Below, one piece after another: positions 24,163 to 34,800 of a DNA stretch of 64,000 bases; positions within the stretch are counted from its first letter, which is position 1, and each line of letters starts with the position of its first letter. A model generated the notes under the pieces. It had not been told where the DNA came from. It worked only from the letters and a program-made list of their open reading frames with translations, and made no database searches. A program made the position numbers and the translations under genes. This DNA comes from Archivesica marissinica. Its lineage: Eukaryota; Mollusca; Bivalvia; Venerida; Vesicomyidae. Where the stretch lies: NCBI GenBank assembly GCA_014843695.1, contig CM026395.1:46838671-46902670 (forward strand), read 5' to 3'.

Positions 24163-25957
24163 TGCACATCATACACTACTAGAATACACCACTCACTGCT
24201 GGATTACACTACCCACTGCTGGAATACACTACTCGTTCATTCCCCACTGCTCACTACCAGAAAAGCAGAAAAAGATATAAAAAATATTTTTATTATTTTT
24301 ATTATTTTATTCAAAAATTTACATTTGCACTTCATTCACTACTACAATACGCCACTCACTGCTGGATTACACTACCCACTGCTGGAATACACTACTCGTA
24401 CATTCCCCACTGCTCACTGCTAGAAACGCAGCAAGTACGGAAAAAGATAAAAAATATTTTTATTATTTTTATTATTTTATTCAAAAATTTACATTTGCAC
24501 ATCATACACTACTAGAATACGCCACTCACTGCTGGATTACACTACCCACTGCTGGAATACACTACTCGTACATTCCCCACTGCTCACTGCTAGAAACGCA
24601 GCAAGTACGGAAAAAGATAAAAAATATTTTTATTATTTTATTCAAAAATTTACATTTGCACATCATACACTACTAGAATACACCACTCACTGCTGGATTA
24701 CACTACCCACTGCTGGAATACACTACTCGTACATTCCCCACTACTCACTGCTAGAAACGCAGCAAGTACGGAAAAAGATAAAAAATATTTTTATTATTTT
24801 ATTCAAAAATTTACATTTGCACATCATACACTACTAGAATACACCACTCACTGCTGGATTACACTACTCGTACATTCCCCACTGCTCACTGCCAGAAAAG
24901 CAGAAAAAGATATAAACAATATTTTTATTATTTTTATTATTTTATTCAAAAATTTACATTTGCACATCATACACTACTAGAATAAACCACTCACTGCTGG
25001 ATTACACTACCCACTGCTGGAATACACTACTCGTACATTCCCCACTGCTCACTGCCAGAAAAGCAGAAAAAGATATAAAAAATATTTTTATTATTTTTAT
25101 TATTTTATTCAAAAAATTACATTTGCACATCATACACTACTAGAATACACCACTCACTGCTGGATTACACTACCCACTGCTGGAATACACTACTCGTACA
25201 TTCCCCACTGCTCACTGCTAGAAACGCAGCAAGTACGGAAAAAGATAAAAAAATATTTTTATTATTTTTATTATTTTATTCAAAAATTTACATTTGCACA
25301 TCATACACTACTAGAATACACCACTCACTGCTGGATTACACTACCCACTGCTGGAATACACTACTCGTACATTCCCCACTGCTCACTGCCAGAAAAGCAG
25401 AAAAAGATATAAAAAATATTTTTATTATTTTTATTATTTTATTCAAAAATTTACATTTGCACATCATACACTACTAGAATACACCACTCACTGCTGGAGT
25501 ACCTACCCACTGCTGGAATACACTACTCGTACATTCCCCACTGCTCACTGCCAGAAACGCAGAAAAAGATATAAAAAATATTTTTATTATTTTTATTATT
25601 TTATTCAAAAATTTACATTTGCACATCATACACTACTAGAATACACCACTCACTGCTGGATTACACTACCCACTGCTGGATTACACTACTCACTGCTCAC
25701 TGCTAGCAGTACAGCAGTACACTGCTCACTGCCAGCAGTACACTGGCAGTAAAAAAATAAAATAAAAAATTTATTATTTTTATTTATTTATTTTTCGAAA
25801 TTTGGCATATACACATCATTCACTACTAGAATACATAACTCACTGCTGGATTACACTACTCACTGCTCACTGCTAGCAGTACAGCAGTACACTGCTCACT
25901 GCCAGCAGTACAGCAGTACACTGGCAGTACACTGCTCACTGCTAACTTCACCCACAT
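24163..25957 (-). repeat. Right arm: about 165-bp monomer array, inverted
   Basis: About ten monomers in the orientation opposite to 18570-19873: CATCATACACTACTAGAATA, CCACTCACTGCTGGATTACA, CGTACATTCCCCACTGCTC, then the linker TTATTATTTTATTCAAAAAT. CATCATACAC starts near 24168, 24502, 24664, 24825, 24966, 25129, 25301 and 25464. The final part repeats the special terminal unit type found at the start of the left arm. Confidence 0.93.
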
Positions 25958-26039
25958 TTAAACCCATGGTAATGTAAAATATGGGCGACACAACTGTAAC
26001 CGGTGCTAACCAATAATTGGGTTAGTCAGTAAATGGTGT

Positions 26040-26165
26040 TTTTTAGAATACTGCTCGGAGGGGCATTTGGGTCTCCCTCCACCAATAATATTTGGAGAGC
26101 CGCCATTTGACATAAGTTGTTGGTGCAACGCTAAACAAACAAAACAAAAAAACAATAAAACCCTC
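26040..26165. mobile_element. Probable SINE/dispersed element end
   Basis: GGAGAGCCGCCATTTGAC, then AAGTTGTTGGTGCAACGC and a TAAACAAACAAAACAAAA tail, the look of a SINE or LINE 3' end. Its GGAGAGCCGCCATTT block resembles the monomer of the 59-bp array at 55691-57573. Confidence 0.4.
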
Positions 26166-26618
26166 TCCAATAATGATGATCTGAAGGTCAATGACTCGGA
26201 TAGAACAGCTGTGTTAAAATATATTATTAGTAGGTCAAATGAAGTGGGACCGCCGCCCTAGCAGGGTCGGACTCTTTGAGCCCTCCAACAGTTCGCTACA
26301 TGGTAGTAATTCTGAATACGGACTTCGTTCCGCACCCAACATTTTAGAACCTGGCTACGGCCCTGTGTATAGGTGATCGTTAACACAGGATTCACTGTAT
26401 CTATTTATGTGTACTTCATATAACACCGACCTGGAAATCAGCTATATGACATACAAGAAAACATGTGGTAAAGAACACCTCCCCAAAGCGACCACCTGTT
26501 TCGAAAGCCGTTATTGTATTATCAACACACTTTAACTTGTGACTACATGTAGAAACGACGCAAGCGATCATCTCATTTCTTAATGTCTCTAGTTTCCCAT
26601 TACAGCATTCCATGAAAC
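26166..26618. other. Single-copy DNA, nothing recognised
   Basis: Short unsupported frames only. Confidence 0.5.
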
Positions 26619-27012
26619 TATCTATTATACGCATGACATGCAAATATGCATAACATAGAAACAATATCTATTATACGCATAACATGCAAATATGCATAAC
26701 ATAGAAACAATATCTATTATACGCATAACATGCATAACATAGAAACAATATCTATTATACGCATAACATGCAAATATGCATAACATAGAAACAATATATA
26801 TTATACTCATAACATGCAAATATGCATAACATAGAAACAATATCTATTATACGCATAACATGCAAATATGCATAACATAGAAACAATATATATTATACGC
26901 ATAACATGCAAATATGCATAACATAGAAACAATATATATTATACGCATAACATGCATAACATAGAAACAATATCTATTATACGCATAACATGCAAATATG
27001 CATAACATAGAT
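26619..27012. repeat. 46-bp tandem array with shortened units
   Basis: About nine copies of CTATTATACGCATAACATGC plus AAATATGCATAACATAGAAACAATAT. Two units lack 12 bp (one of the two ATGCATAACA segments). The monomer itself contains a duplicated CATAACAT. Confidence 0.93.
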
Positions 27013-27099
27013 ACGTTTAGGAAATGGAACTGTTACATAAATGTCAATGCCGCAAATATGTGTACATGTATACATATGAATGAACTTATTAACACCATG

Positions 27100-27310
27100 T
27101 GGAAGTCGTGATAGTGTAGTGGTAGCGCGTTCGCTTCAGGTGAGAACGGCCCCGAGTTTGCGGCAAGCTGTGGCCGTTACTAGTGTGACCTTAGGCAAGG
27201 CACTTAAATTCCACATTACCTCATTGCGATGAATTCCACCAGGAATGAGGTCTGGAAAGCAATTGATGTAATGTTCTAAATGCTTGTTTCGTTTCGCAAT
27301 CGAAATAAAC
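27100..27310 (+). mobile_element. tRNA-derived SINE (family A), older copy
   Basis: Head TGGAAGTCGTGATAGTGTAG TGGTAGCGCG carries a Pol III A-box-like segment; the B-box region (GAGTTTGCGGC) is decayed. The body CCTTAGGCAAGGCACTTAAA and CACCAGGAATGAGGTCT matches the intact copy at 59117-59346. The end TTTCGCAATCGAAATAAAC also matches. No target duplication was found, consistent with age. Confidence 0.88.
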
Positions 27311-27399
27311 TATTGAATGTTCGTGTTCTGCTTTTCACCCAAGGCAAATTAAATGTAAACAATGTATAAAAAGAACATTCAATTGTTATAATTGAATTA

Positions 27400-27775
27400 T
27401 TCAGCTCTCCGAATGATTCTGTCGTATTCCTTGGTCTTCCTTGTTCTTCTCAATCTCAACCTTCTAAATTAGTTACTATATGTACTTGTTTCACCTTAAT
27501 AATCTCTTTATCTTATGGATATTCTAATTACAGTTCATGATTAAAACGTTTATCTACCATTATTTCAAATTTAAATTAATAGCTTAGAAAAGATTACAAC
27601 ACTGTCATATCGTAACTGCATTAAGTACCTTGCTATAGGAATATACCTCTATACACTATAGTTTTCGGTTCTAATCCTTTTTCATCCATGCATCTTAATT
27701 TTATGTAAACTGTATACTTATTTGTATACTGCTGTATGGTTTGAAATAAACTATGTTTAAACTAATTGTTATAAT
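27400..27775 (+). mobile_element. Possible LINE 3' UTR remnant
   Basis: AT-rich and non-coding. It ends GAAATAAACTATGTTTAAAC TAA, close to the end of the LINE fragment at 49.99 kb (GAAATAAATCATGTTTAAAC TAA). No coding part precedes it here. Confidence 0.4.
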
Positions 27776-27822
27776 CTCAATTAATATTATACAACTTAAA
27801 ATACAAGTTGGATTTTTTATTT

Positions 27823-27955
27823 TTACACCGTACAAAATGTAGTCCGTTATATGAACATGAGAATAATTGTGCAATTCACTGGGTTATGAACGGCGATCAC
27901 ATGGCTAAATCAGCCAATCAGAATCGCGATATTGAGATGTTGCAAGAATTAGTAT
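27823..27955 (+). repeat. Dispersed repeat shared with 59.4-59.5 kb
   Basis: CACTGGGTTATGAACGGCG, then ATCACATGG, AATCAGCCAATC and ATTGAGATGTTGCAAG correspond, in inverse orientation, to 59430-59520 (for example TTGCAATGTCGCGATTGGCT and TCATAACCCAATGAACCGC). Two diverged copies of one unknown element. Confidence 0.65.
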
Positions 27956-27976
27956 ATATAAGTGTAAGCATGTTGA

Positions 27977-28085
27977 ACAGTTTAGCGGTAGCGACGATAA
28001 ATATACGTAAAACACACAGAACAGTTTAGCGGTAGCGACCGGTAGCGACCGGTAGCGACGATAAATAAACGTAAAACACACACAA
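27977..28085 (+). mobile_element. SINE tail, duplicated (family C)
   Basis: Two copies of GCGGTAGCGACGATAAATA followed by ACGTAAAACACAC; the second has CGGTAGCGAC repeated three times. This is the 3' tail of the SINE seen complete at 45566-45840. Confidence 0.75.
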
Positions 28086-28335
28086 TTTATGTAGCGTATA
28101 TACAATTATTTACATAGAAACCAAAATAAAGGGGATACACATACTTCTTATATTGTTGGTGCCCATTTTCTATTATTTGCAATGGAATATAAAGTCAACC
28201 AGATCTCAACTTTAGCCCAGTTTCATTCAAACATGAGTGGAAAAGACCATTGTCGTAACGAACGTCATAGTACACAAAGTACTCCCAACTTATGGGAGAA
28301 TCCAGCATAAAATCAGTGTTTTCAAGCCAAGATTT

Positions 28336-28507
28336 AAACTTTATTTATTTTACAACGGTTGTGAAGGAGGAGGAAACCGGAGTACCTGGAGAAAACCCAC
28401 CTGTCCGATATGGCGACCACCGTACCATCTCATACTTCCCAGTCCGAGGATCGAACCCGCGTTGCATTGGTGAGAAGCGAGCGCGCTAACCACTGCACTA
28501 ATCGGAC
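28336..28507 (-). mobile_element. tRNA-derived SINE (family B) with target duplication
   Basis: On the minus strand the head GTGCAGTGGTTAGCGCGC is an A-box region and GGGTTCGATCCTCGG a B-box. The core GGTGGGTTTTCTCCAGGTAC and CTCCGGTTTCCTCC follows, then an A/T tail. The 11-bp direct repeat AGCCAAGATTT flanks it at 28325-28335 and 28508-28518, the mark of LINE-mediated integration. The body is 172 bp. Confidence 0.93.
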
Positions 28508-28518
28508 AGCCAAGATTT

Positions 28519-28816
28519 GACCCTCGACTTATGGCCGAGATCGACTTATGACCGGGAATTGACGATACATATCGGAAATAAATGGGGTTACCCTCTAGGG
28601 GCATCAACATTAGAAAAAAACACCAGTTCGCAATTCCCGAATCTGATATTTACAGAAAAGTGGCACTTACCGCTCTCGCAGTTCGTAGCTGCACAATGGC
28701 ATTTTCATGTGTGCTCATTAACGTGAGTAAATCCTCCTTCTTCCCTCGCCATTTTTTGTATACTCTTTTAGAGAATCTGTTTATATATAGGTGTATTACA
28801 GTTAGAATAGTGATGT
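28519..28816. other. Unique DNA with a minus-strand donor-like site
   Basis: No gene is supported. On the minus strand a short ATG frame (MPLCSYELRER) runs into AGAGCG/GTAAGTGCC at about 28665, a strong 5' splice consensus, so a small first exon is possible but unproven. Confidence 0.25.
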
Positions 28817-29010
28817 GATAGACGAGTCAGTGGTTATCACGTTGGGATTGCAGGTTCGATTCCCCGCCTGACTAATAATATTAACAGTTTCAGTTGGGAC
28901 TATAAACCGAGGTATCATGTATCGGTGCTATACACCGGGCATATAAAAGAACTATGGATGCTTCTGCAATTGAATCAGCTTCTGTATCTGGCAGCACCCA
29001 CAAATAATAT
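28817..29010 (+). mobile_element. SINE (family C), partial
   Basis: Head GAGTCAGTGGTTATCACG and B-box GCAGGTTCGATTCCCCGCC, then TATTAACAGTTTCAGTTGGG and ACCGAGGTATC as in the fuller copies. The 3' third is replaced by unrelated sequence. Confidence 0.8.
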
Positions 29011-29049
29011 TATGATTAAAATACGTCGCCCTGATTAACAAGGGGGCAT

Positions 29050-29125
29050 AGAGATAGACGGGTCATTAGTCCAGTGGTTATACCTGTTAGTTACATACAC
29101 CTCATGGTTACACTTCATTTGAATG
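29050..29125 (+). mobile_element. SINE head fragment (family C)
   Basis: AGACGGGTCATTAGTCCAGT GGTTATAC matches the first 30 bp of the adjacent copies, then diverges. No B-box remains. Confidence 0.6.
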
Positions 29126-29137
29126 TTAAATGTAATA

Positions 29138-29400
29138 GACGGGTCAGTAGTCCAGTGGTTAACACGGACTGTCAATCCAAGCATCGCAGGTTCGATCCGG
29201 TCTGACCCTAATAGTATTAACAGTCTTTCAGTTGGGACTTTAAACCGAGGTCTCGTGTCGATGCTTTACATTGTGCTTGCAAAATAACCAGAGGAGACTC
29301 TGGAATGTGTCCGCTCATTGCACTATCCTCCAAAATCTAAAATGACTAATATCTTCAGGAGGTGTCGCTCATAAAAACACACACACATTTTATGTACCCG
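29138..29400 (+). mobile_element. tRNA-derived SINE (family C)
   Basis: Head AGACGGGTCAGTAGTCCAGT GGTTAACACG with B-box GCAGGTTCGATCCGG. The body has TTTCAGTTGGGACTTTAAAC, CTCGTGTCGATGCTTTACA, GCACTATCCTCCAAAATC and TTCAGGAGGTGTCGCTCAT. The GGTAGCGACG tail is replaced by ACACACACACA. Confidence 0.88.
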
Positions 29401-29462
29401 AAATGACGGAAGAAAATTACCATTGCTCAACAATTATTTGCTTTGTCATTGATAATTCGTAT

Positions 29463-29470
29463 GACCCATC
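29463..29470. repeat. Target site duplication, left copy
   Basis: GACCCATC, identical to 31840-31847 on the other side of the MULE. Confidence 0.88.
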
Positions 29471-29500
29471 GGTTTGTTCCCACTTTCCCAACCTTTTATT
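29471..29500 (+). repeat. MULE left terminal inverted repeat
   Basis: Begins GGTTTGTTCCCACTTTCCC and ends AACCTTTTATT; 29 of 30 bases pair with 31810-31839 (the mismatch is the fourth base). Confidence 0.95.
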
Positions 29501-30084
29501 TTCACACATACTAATTATCCCCAATTATCTCTTCGCCCCTCAAACGTACCTGTATTTTCTATACTGTTCAAAAGATAAATGAAAGGCACACATAAACTTG
29601 TACTTGCAGTGTAGGCCTACTATTTCAATGTTATTTATCTTGTTCCATCTGTTGAAAATACTTACTTATTCTAGAATAAACTATTGTTTTGTTATTTTTG
29701 TTTCCAGTGCATATGCATATCTTTAAGGAGAAAAGTGTTCCTTTAATTGTGTATAAATTAAAATTGTCAGTATGTACGTTTAACATTAATAATTCAGATA
29801 AAGGTTCATAATAATAAATAGCAGACATATTTTAATTTTGAAATGTGAACTATAAAGATACAAACAATTAACAATATGTATCTATTATTTATTTATGATT
29901 ATAACAGTTATACTAGGTAATTACATAATTATATATCAACACTTTTTTAATTAGCAATTATGAACTGATTGCAAATTAGTCTGAGAACAACAATAATGAT
30001 TAATGAAATTAACAATTTACTTATAACTAACTGTTGAAAACTAAGAAAAACAGGTCACTAACTGTAAGTCATTCTTTAACATAG

Positions 30085-30091
30085 TATAAAA
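30085..30091 (+). promoter_or_regulatory. TATA-box-like element before the transposase
   Basis: TATAAAA 38 bp before the ATG. If used, transcription would start within about 15 bp of the start codon, giving a very short leader. It is placed as expected for a compact transposon promoter; use is inferred. Confidence 0.4.
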
Positions 30092-30128
30092 TGAAGGTCA
30101 GTTTCCTCTGTAATCATAAATCTCTAAA

Positions 30129-31526
30129 ATGGCAAATGCGCTAGTCAATATACGGTTCATAGAGAATAGCAGAGGTAGTCAGACTCTAGTTCTAAATGGT
30201 TACATGTACAGCCTGAAAACCAGAAAACGGGAGTGTCGCTACTGGAACTGTGTCAACAAAGCATGCAATGCTAAAATTAACACTAAGAATGAGCTTCCTA
30301 CCAAAATCGCTGATGAACACAATCACCCAAGAGATGACAGCAGAATTGTTGCTGCGGACATCATGAGTGGTCTCCGAAAGCAGGTCCGAGGGTCAACACA
30401 GCCGGTGCCCTCCATCTATAACGATATGCTGGCAGACACAAGATCGATCGAATGGGACAATTCCACCCAAGAGGTTGTGGCTAATCTACCCACTTTCTAC
30501 AAAGCCAAATCCAGTTTATATAGACAGCGGTCTAAGACTAGACCAGTTCTGCCAAAGACAAGGGCGGATGTCAACTTGGAAGGGAAGTGGATAGAGTCGC
30601 TTGCAGGGGAGCCATTCCTAATCGCCAATGACGGTGATGTGGCGCAAATGCTCATATTCGCCACCGTTGACAACCTGGCCCAGCTGTCTACAGCCGAGAC
30701 CTGGTATATGGACGGTACCTTCTACGCTTCGCCGTCATATTTCTACCAGCTATACACCATCCACGCCATGATCGACGGGTATATGTGTCCCCTAGTGTAT
30801 GGACTACTCCCAAATAAACAACAGACAATGTACACCAGATTCTTCACACTCATCCATAATTTCGCCCGTGAACATAACATTCCTCTGTCCCAAGAAACGA
30901 TAATGATGGACTTCGAAACAGCAGCGTGGCGTGCTGTCAGTATCGTGTTTGTTGGTGTTCAAGTCCGTGGTTGTTTCTTTCACTTCATACAGTGTATGTG
31001 GAGAAAAGTACAATAGTGTGGTCTTGTAGCTGACTTCAAGGACAATGAAGAAGTGAAGAAACTTGTGCTACGTGCTTCGGTACTGCCACTTGTCCCCCTA
31101 GCCTCTGTCGAAGATGTGTGGTTCCAAACTCTGGAAGAATGTGACAATGACTCAGTGCCGGTGTCTAAGTTTAAGGACTATGTGACTGAGCAGTGGGTAG
31201 AGGGAGACCGCCGCTCCTGGAATCATTACGAGAATGATGGTCCACGCACTACCAATCATGTTGAGGGTTGGCACCATAAAATAAACAACCAACTACGACA
31301 CTGCCATCCTAATATTTATACATTGATAGACCTGGTCCAGAAAGAGCAGGCTGCTAACGAGGCGAAGCTGTTTCAGCACGCCAACGGTGGAAAGCAGCGA
31401 CCAAGGAAGCGGGTATACCGTGAGCGTGAGCAAATGCTCATCAGACTGAAGCACCAACTGCGAACTGGCGACATGGACATCATGACGTATGTTGATGCTG
31501 CTTCTCACTTAGTCAAATTAAAGTGA
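30129..31526 (+). pseudogene. FLYWCH-MULE transposase, one in-frame TAG
   Basis: Transposase expected to bind the element's ends and catalyse DNA cutting and joining. The frame is 465 codons plus TAG at 296 (31014-31016) and a final TGA. The ATG has a strong context (A at -3, G at +4). Residues 8-70 form a FLYWCH zinc finger: NGYMY, W39, C41, C46, H64, H66. Residues about 185-385 are the MULE RNase-H-like core: D195 in YMDGTF, D261 in MMDFE, the C282-x2-H285 signature GCFFHFIQ, and E379 in TNHVEGWHHKI. These fit the family DDE triad. Both halves are in the same frame, so the only visible lesion is a sense-to-amber change between VQ and CGLVADF. A length near 460 residues is plausible for a compact member. 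It is either a recently dead copy or one needing readthrough; the sequence cannot decide. Confidence 0.93.
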
Positions 31527-31534
31527 ATATGTAC

Positions 31535-31540
31535 AATAAA
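31535..31540 (+). promoter_or_regulatory. Polyadenylation signal of the transposase
   Basis: AATAAA starting nine bases after the stop codon. A second AATAAA lies near 31641. Both are still inside the transposon. Confidence 0.5.
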
Positions 31541-31809
31541 AATATTTCAAGATTTATATCTATTATGTGCTATGCATGTTCATGTGTTTGTCTTATCCAT
31601 GTAAATATCTATGTTTTCGATTTAATGCTTATAACCCAAAATAAAGAATATCTATCTATATGAAACTTATATTTATGAACAACTTTCCCAAATTTAGAAA
31701 CACAAATTTTCAGTACAGTATAGCAATTTTCGCCAATTATCACCTTTCAACTCTATTGTTACACCGAACAATACATTCCCCCAACACCTACATCAATTTC
31801 TATAGGACT

Positions 31810-31839
31810 AATAAAAGGTTGGGAAAGTGGGAACACACC
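31810..31839 (-). repeat. MULE right terminal inverted repeat
   Basis: AATAAAAGGTT then GGGAAAGTGGGAACACACC; complementary to the left TIR with one mismatch, and followed directly by GACCCATC (31840-31847). Confidence 0.95.
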
Positions 31840-31865
31840 GACCCATCAAGGACAGGTTAATCTGC

Positions 31866-34800
31866 ACTAAGTAGTCACGTTATACTACATACAGTCGGAT
31901 ACACATACACTACGTGTTATGGTTGGCTATATGTCACGCTACATACAGTCGGATACACATACACTACGTGTTATGGTTGGCTATATGTCACGCTACATAC
32001 AGTCGGATACACATACACTACTTGTTATGGTTGGCTATATGTCACGCTACATACAGCCGGATACACATACACTACGTGTTATGGTTGGCTATATGTCACG
32101 CTACATACAGTCGGATACACATACACTACATGTTATGGTTGGCTATATGTCACGCTACATACAGTCGGATACACATACACTACGTGTTATGGTTGGCTAT
32201 ATGTCACGCTACATACAGTCGGATACACATACACTACGTGTTATGGTTGGCTATATGTCACGCTACATACAGTCGGATACACATACACTACGTGTTATGG
32301 TTGGCTATATGTCACGCTACATACAGCCGGATACACATACACTACGTGTTATGGTTGGCTATATGTCATGCTACATACAGTCGGATACACATACACTACG
32401 TGTTATGGTTGGCTATATGTCACGCTACATACAGCCGGATACACATACACTACGTGTTATGGTTGGCTATATGTCACGCTACATACAGCCGGATACACAT
32501 ACACTACGTGTTATGGTTGGCTATATGTCACGCTACATACAGTCGGATACACATACACTACGTGTTATGGTTGGCTATATGTCACGCTACATACAGTCGG
32601 ATACACATACACTACGTGTTATGGTTGGCTATATGTCACGCTACATACAGCCGGATACACATACACTACGTGTTATGGTTGGCTATATGTCACGCTACAT
32701 ACAGCCGGATACACATACACTACGTGTTATGGTTGGCTATATGTCACGCTACATACAGCCGGAAACACATACACTACGTGTTATGGTTAGCTATATGTCA
32801 CGCTACATACAGTCGGATACACATACACTACGTGTTATGGTTGGCTATATGTCACGCTACATACAGCCGGATACACATACACTACGTGTTATGGTTGGGT
32901 ATATGTCACGCTACATACAGTCGGATACACATACACTACGTGTTATGGTTGGCTATATGTCACGCTACATACAGTCGGATACACATACACTACGTGTTAT
33001 GGTTGGCTATATGTCACGCTACATACAGTCGGATACACATACACTACGTGTTATGGTTGGCTATATGTCACGCTACATACAGCCGGATACACATACACTA
33101 CGTGTTATGGTTGGCTATATGTCACGCTACATACAGCCGGATACACATACACTACGTGTTATGGTTGGCTATATGTCATGCTACATACAGCCGGATACAC
33201 ATACACTACGTGTTATGGTTGGCTATATGTCACGCTACATACAGTCGGATACACATACACTACGTGTTATGGTTGGCTATATGTCACGCTACATACAGCC
33301 GGATACACATACACTACGTGTTATGGTTGGCTATATGTCACGCTACATACAGTCGGATACACATACACTACGTGTTATGGTTGGCTATATGTCACGCTAC
33401 ATACAGTCGGATACACATACACTACTTGTTATGGTTGGCTATATGTCACGCTACATACAGTCGGATACACATACACTACGTGTTATGGTTGGCTATATGT
33501 CACGCTACATACAGTCGGATACACATACACTACGTGTTATGGTTGGCTATATGTCACGCTACATACAGTCAGATACACATACACTACTTGTTATGGTTGG
33601 CTATATGTCACGCTACATACAGTCGGATACACATACACTACGTGTTATGGTTGGCTATATGTCACGCTACATACAGTCGGATACACTACGTGTTATGGTT
33701 GGGTATATGTCACGCTACATACAGCCGGATACACATACACTACGTGTTATGGTTGGGTATATGTCATGCTACATACAGTCGGATACACATACACTACGTG
33801 TTATGGTTGGCTATATGTCACGCTACATACAGTCGGATACACATACACTACGTGTTATGGTTGGCTATATGTCATGCTACATACAGTCGGATACACATAC
33901 ACTACGTGTTATGGTTGGCTATATGTCACGCTACATACAGTCGGATACACATACACTACTTGTTATGGTTGGCTATATGTCATGCTACATACAGCCGGAT
34001 ACACATACACTACTTGTTATGGTTGGCTATATGTCACGCTACATACAGCCGGATACACATACACTACGTGTTATGGTTGGCTATATGTCACGCTACATAC
34101 AGTCGGATACACATACACTACGTGTTATGGTTGGCTATATGTCACGCTACATACAGCCGGATACACATACACTACGTGTTATGGTTGGCTATATGTCACG
34201 CTACATACAGCCGGATACACATACACTACGTGTTATGGTTGGCTATATGTCATGCTACATACAGTCGGATACACATACACTACGTGTTATGGTTGGCTAT
34301 TTGTCACGCTACATGCATTCGGATACACATACACTACGTGTTATGGTTGGCTATATGTCACGCTACATACAGCCAGATACACATACACTACGTGTTATGG
34401 TTGGGTATATGTCATGCTACATACAGCCGGATACACATACACTACGTGTTATGGTTGGCTATATGTCACGCTACATACAGCCGGATACACATACACTACG
34501 TGTTATGGTTGGCTATATGTCATGCTACATACAGCCGGAAACACATACACTACGTGTTATGGTTAGCTATATGTCACGCTACATACAGTCGGATACACAT
34601 ACAATACGTGTTATGGTTGGGTATATGTCACGCTACATACAGCCGGATACACATACACTACGTGTTATGGTTGGGTATATGTCATGCTACATACAGTCGG
34701 ATACACATACACTACGTGTTATGGTTGGCTATATGTCACGCTACATACAGTCGGATACACATACACTACGTGTTATGGTTGGCTATATGTCACGCTACAT

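Larger units (their letters stand above)
18570..25957. mobile_element. Foldback-like element with satellite arms
   Basis: Two arrays of the same monomer face each other. The left arm is 18570-19873 and the right arm 24163-25957. Their outer ends are near-identical reverse complements: left begins ATGTGGGTGAAGTTAGCAGT, right ends GCTAACTTCACCCACAT, and agreement continues for over 200 bp including the AT-rich linker. TTAAA lies at 18561-18565 and directly after the right end at 25958-25962, a possible target duplication, although five bases separate it from the left end. Long inverted repeats made of tandem monomers are known from Foldback and Galileo elements, and bivalve pearl/Helentron elements also carry roughly 160-bp tandem cores. 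No transposase of the element's own is visible in the interior. An inversion of one former array is the main alternative. Confidence 0.6.
29471..31839 (+). mobile_element. Complete MULE-type DNA transposon with TIRs and TSD
   Basis: A 2369-bp element bounded by 30-bp terminal inverted repeats (29471-29500 and 31810-31839) that differ at one base. It is flanked by the 8-bp direct repeat GACCCATC at 29463-29470 and 31840-31847. MULEs generally make 8-10-bp duplications, so this fits. Between the ends lies one plus-strand transposase frame (30129-31526) with promoter-like and polyadenylation-like signals; the remainder is AT-rich. The right end is only about 30 bp from the 54-bp satellite. The well-preserved ends suggest recent movement. 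Confidence 0.93.

Noticed and set aside
18570..25957. piggyBac assignment from TTAA at the ends of the inverted structure
   Set aside because: TTAA is directly adjacent only on the right; on the left it is five bases away. The ends do not start with the CCC-type piggyBac terminus, and no such transposase is present.
27100..27180. tRNA gene
   Set aside because: A- and B-box-like sequences belong to a SINE head; no cloverleaf with an acceptor stem can be formed, and a SINE body follows. The same applies to the heads at 28.4, 28.8, 29.1, 45.6, 59.1 and 60.6 kb.
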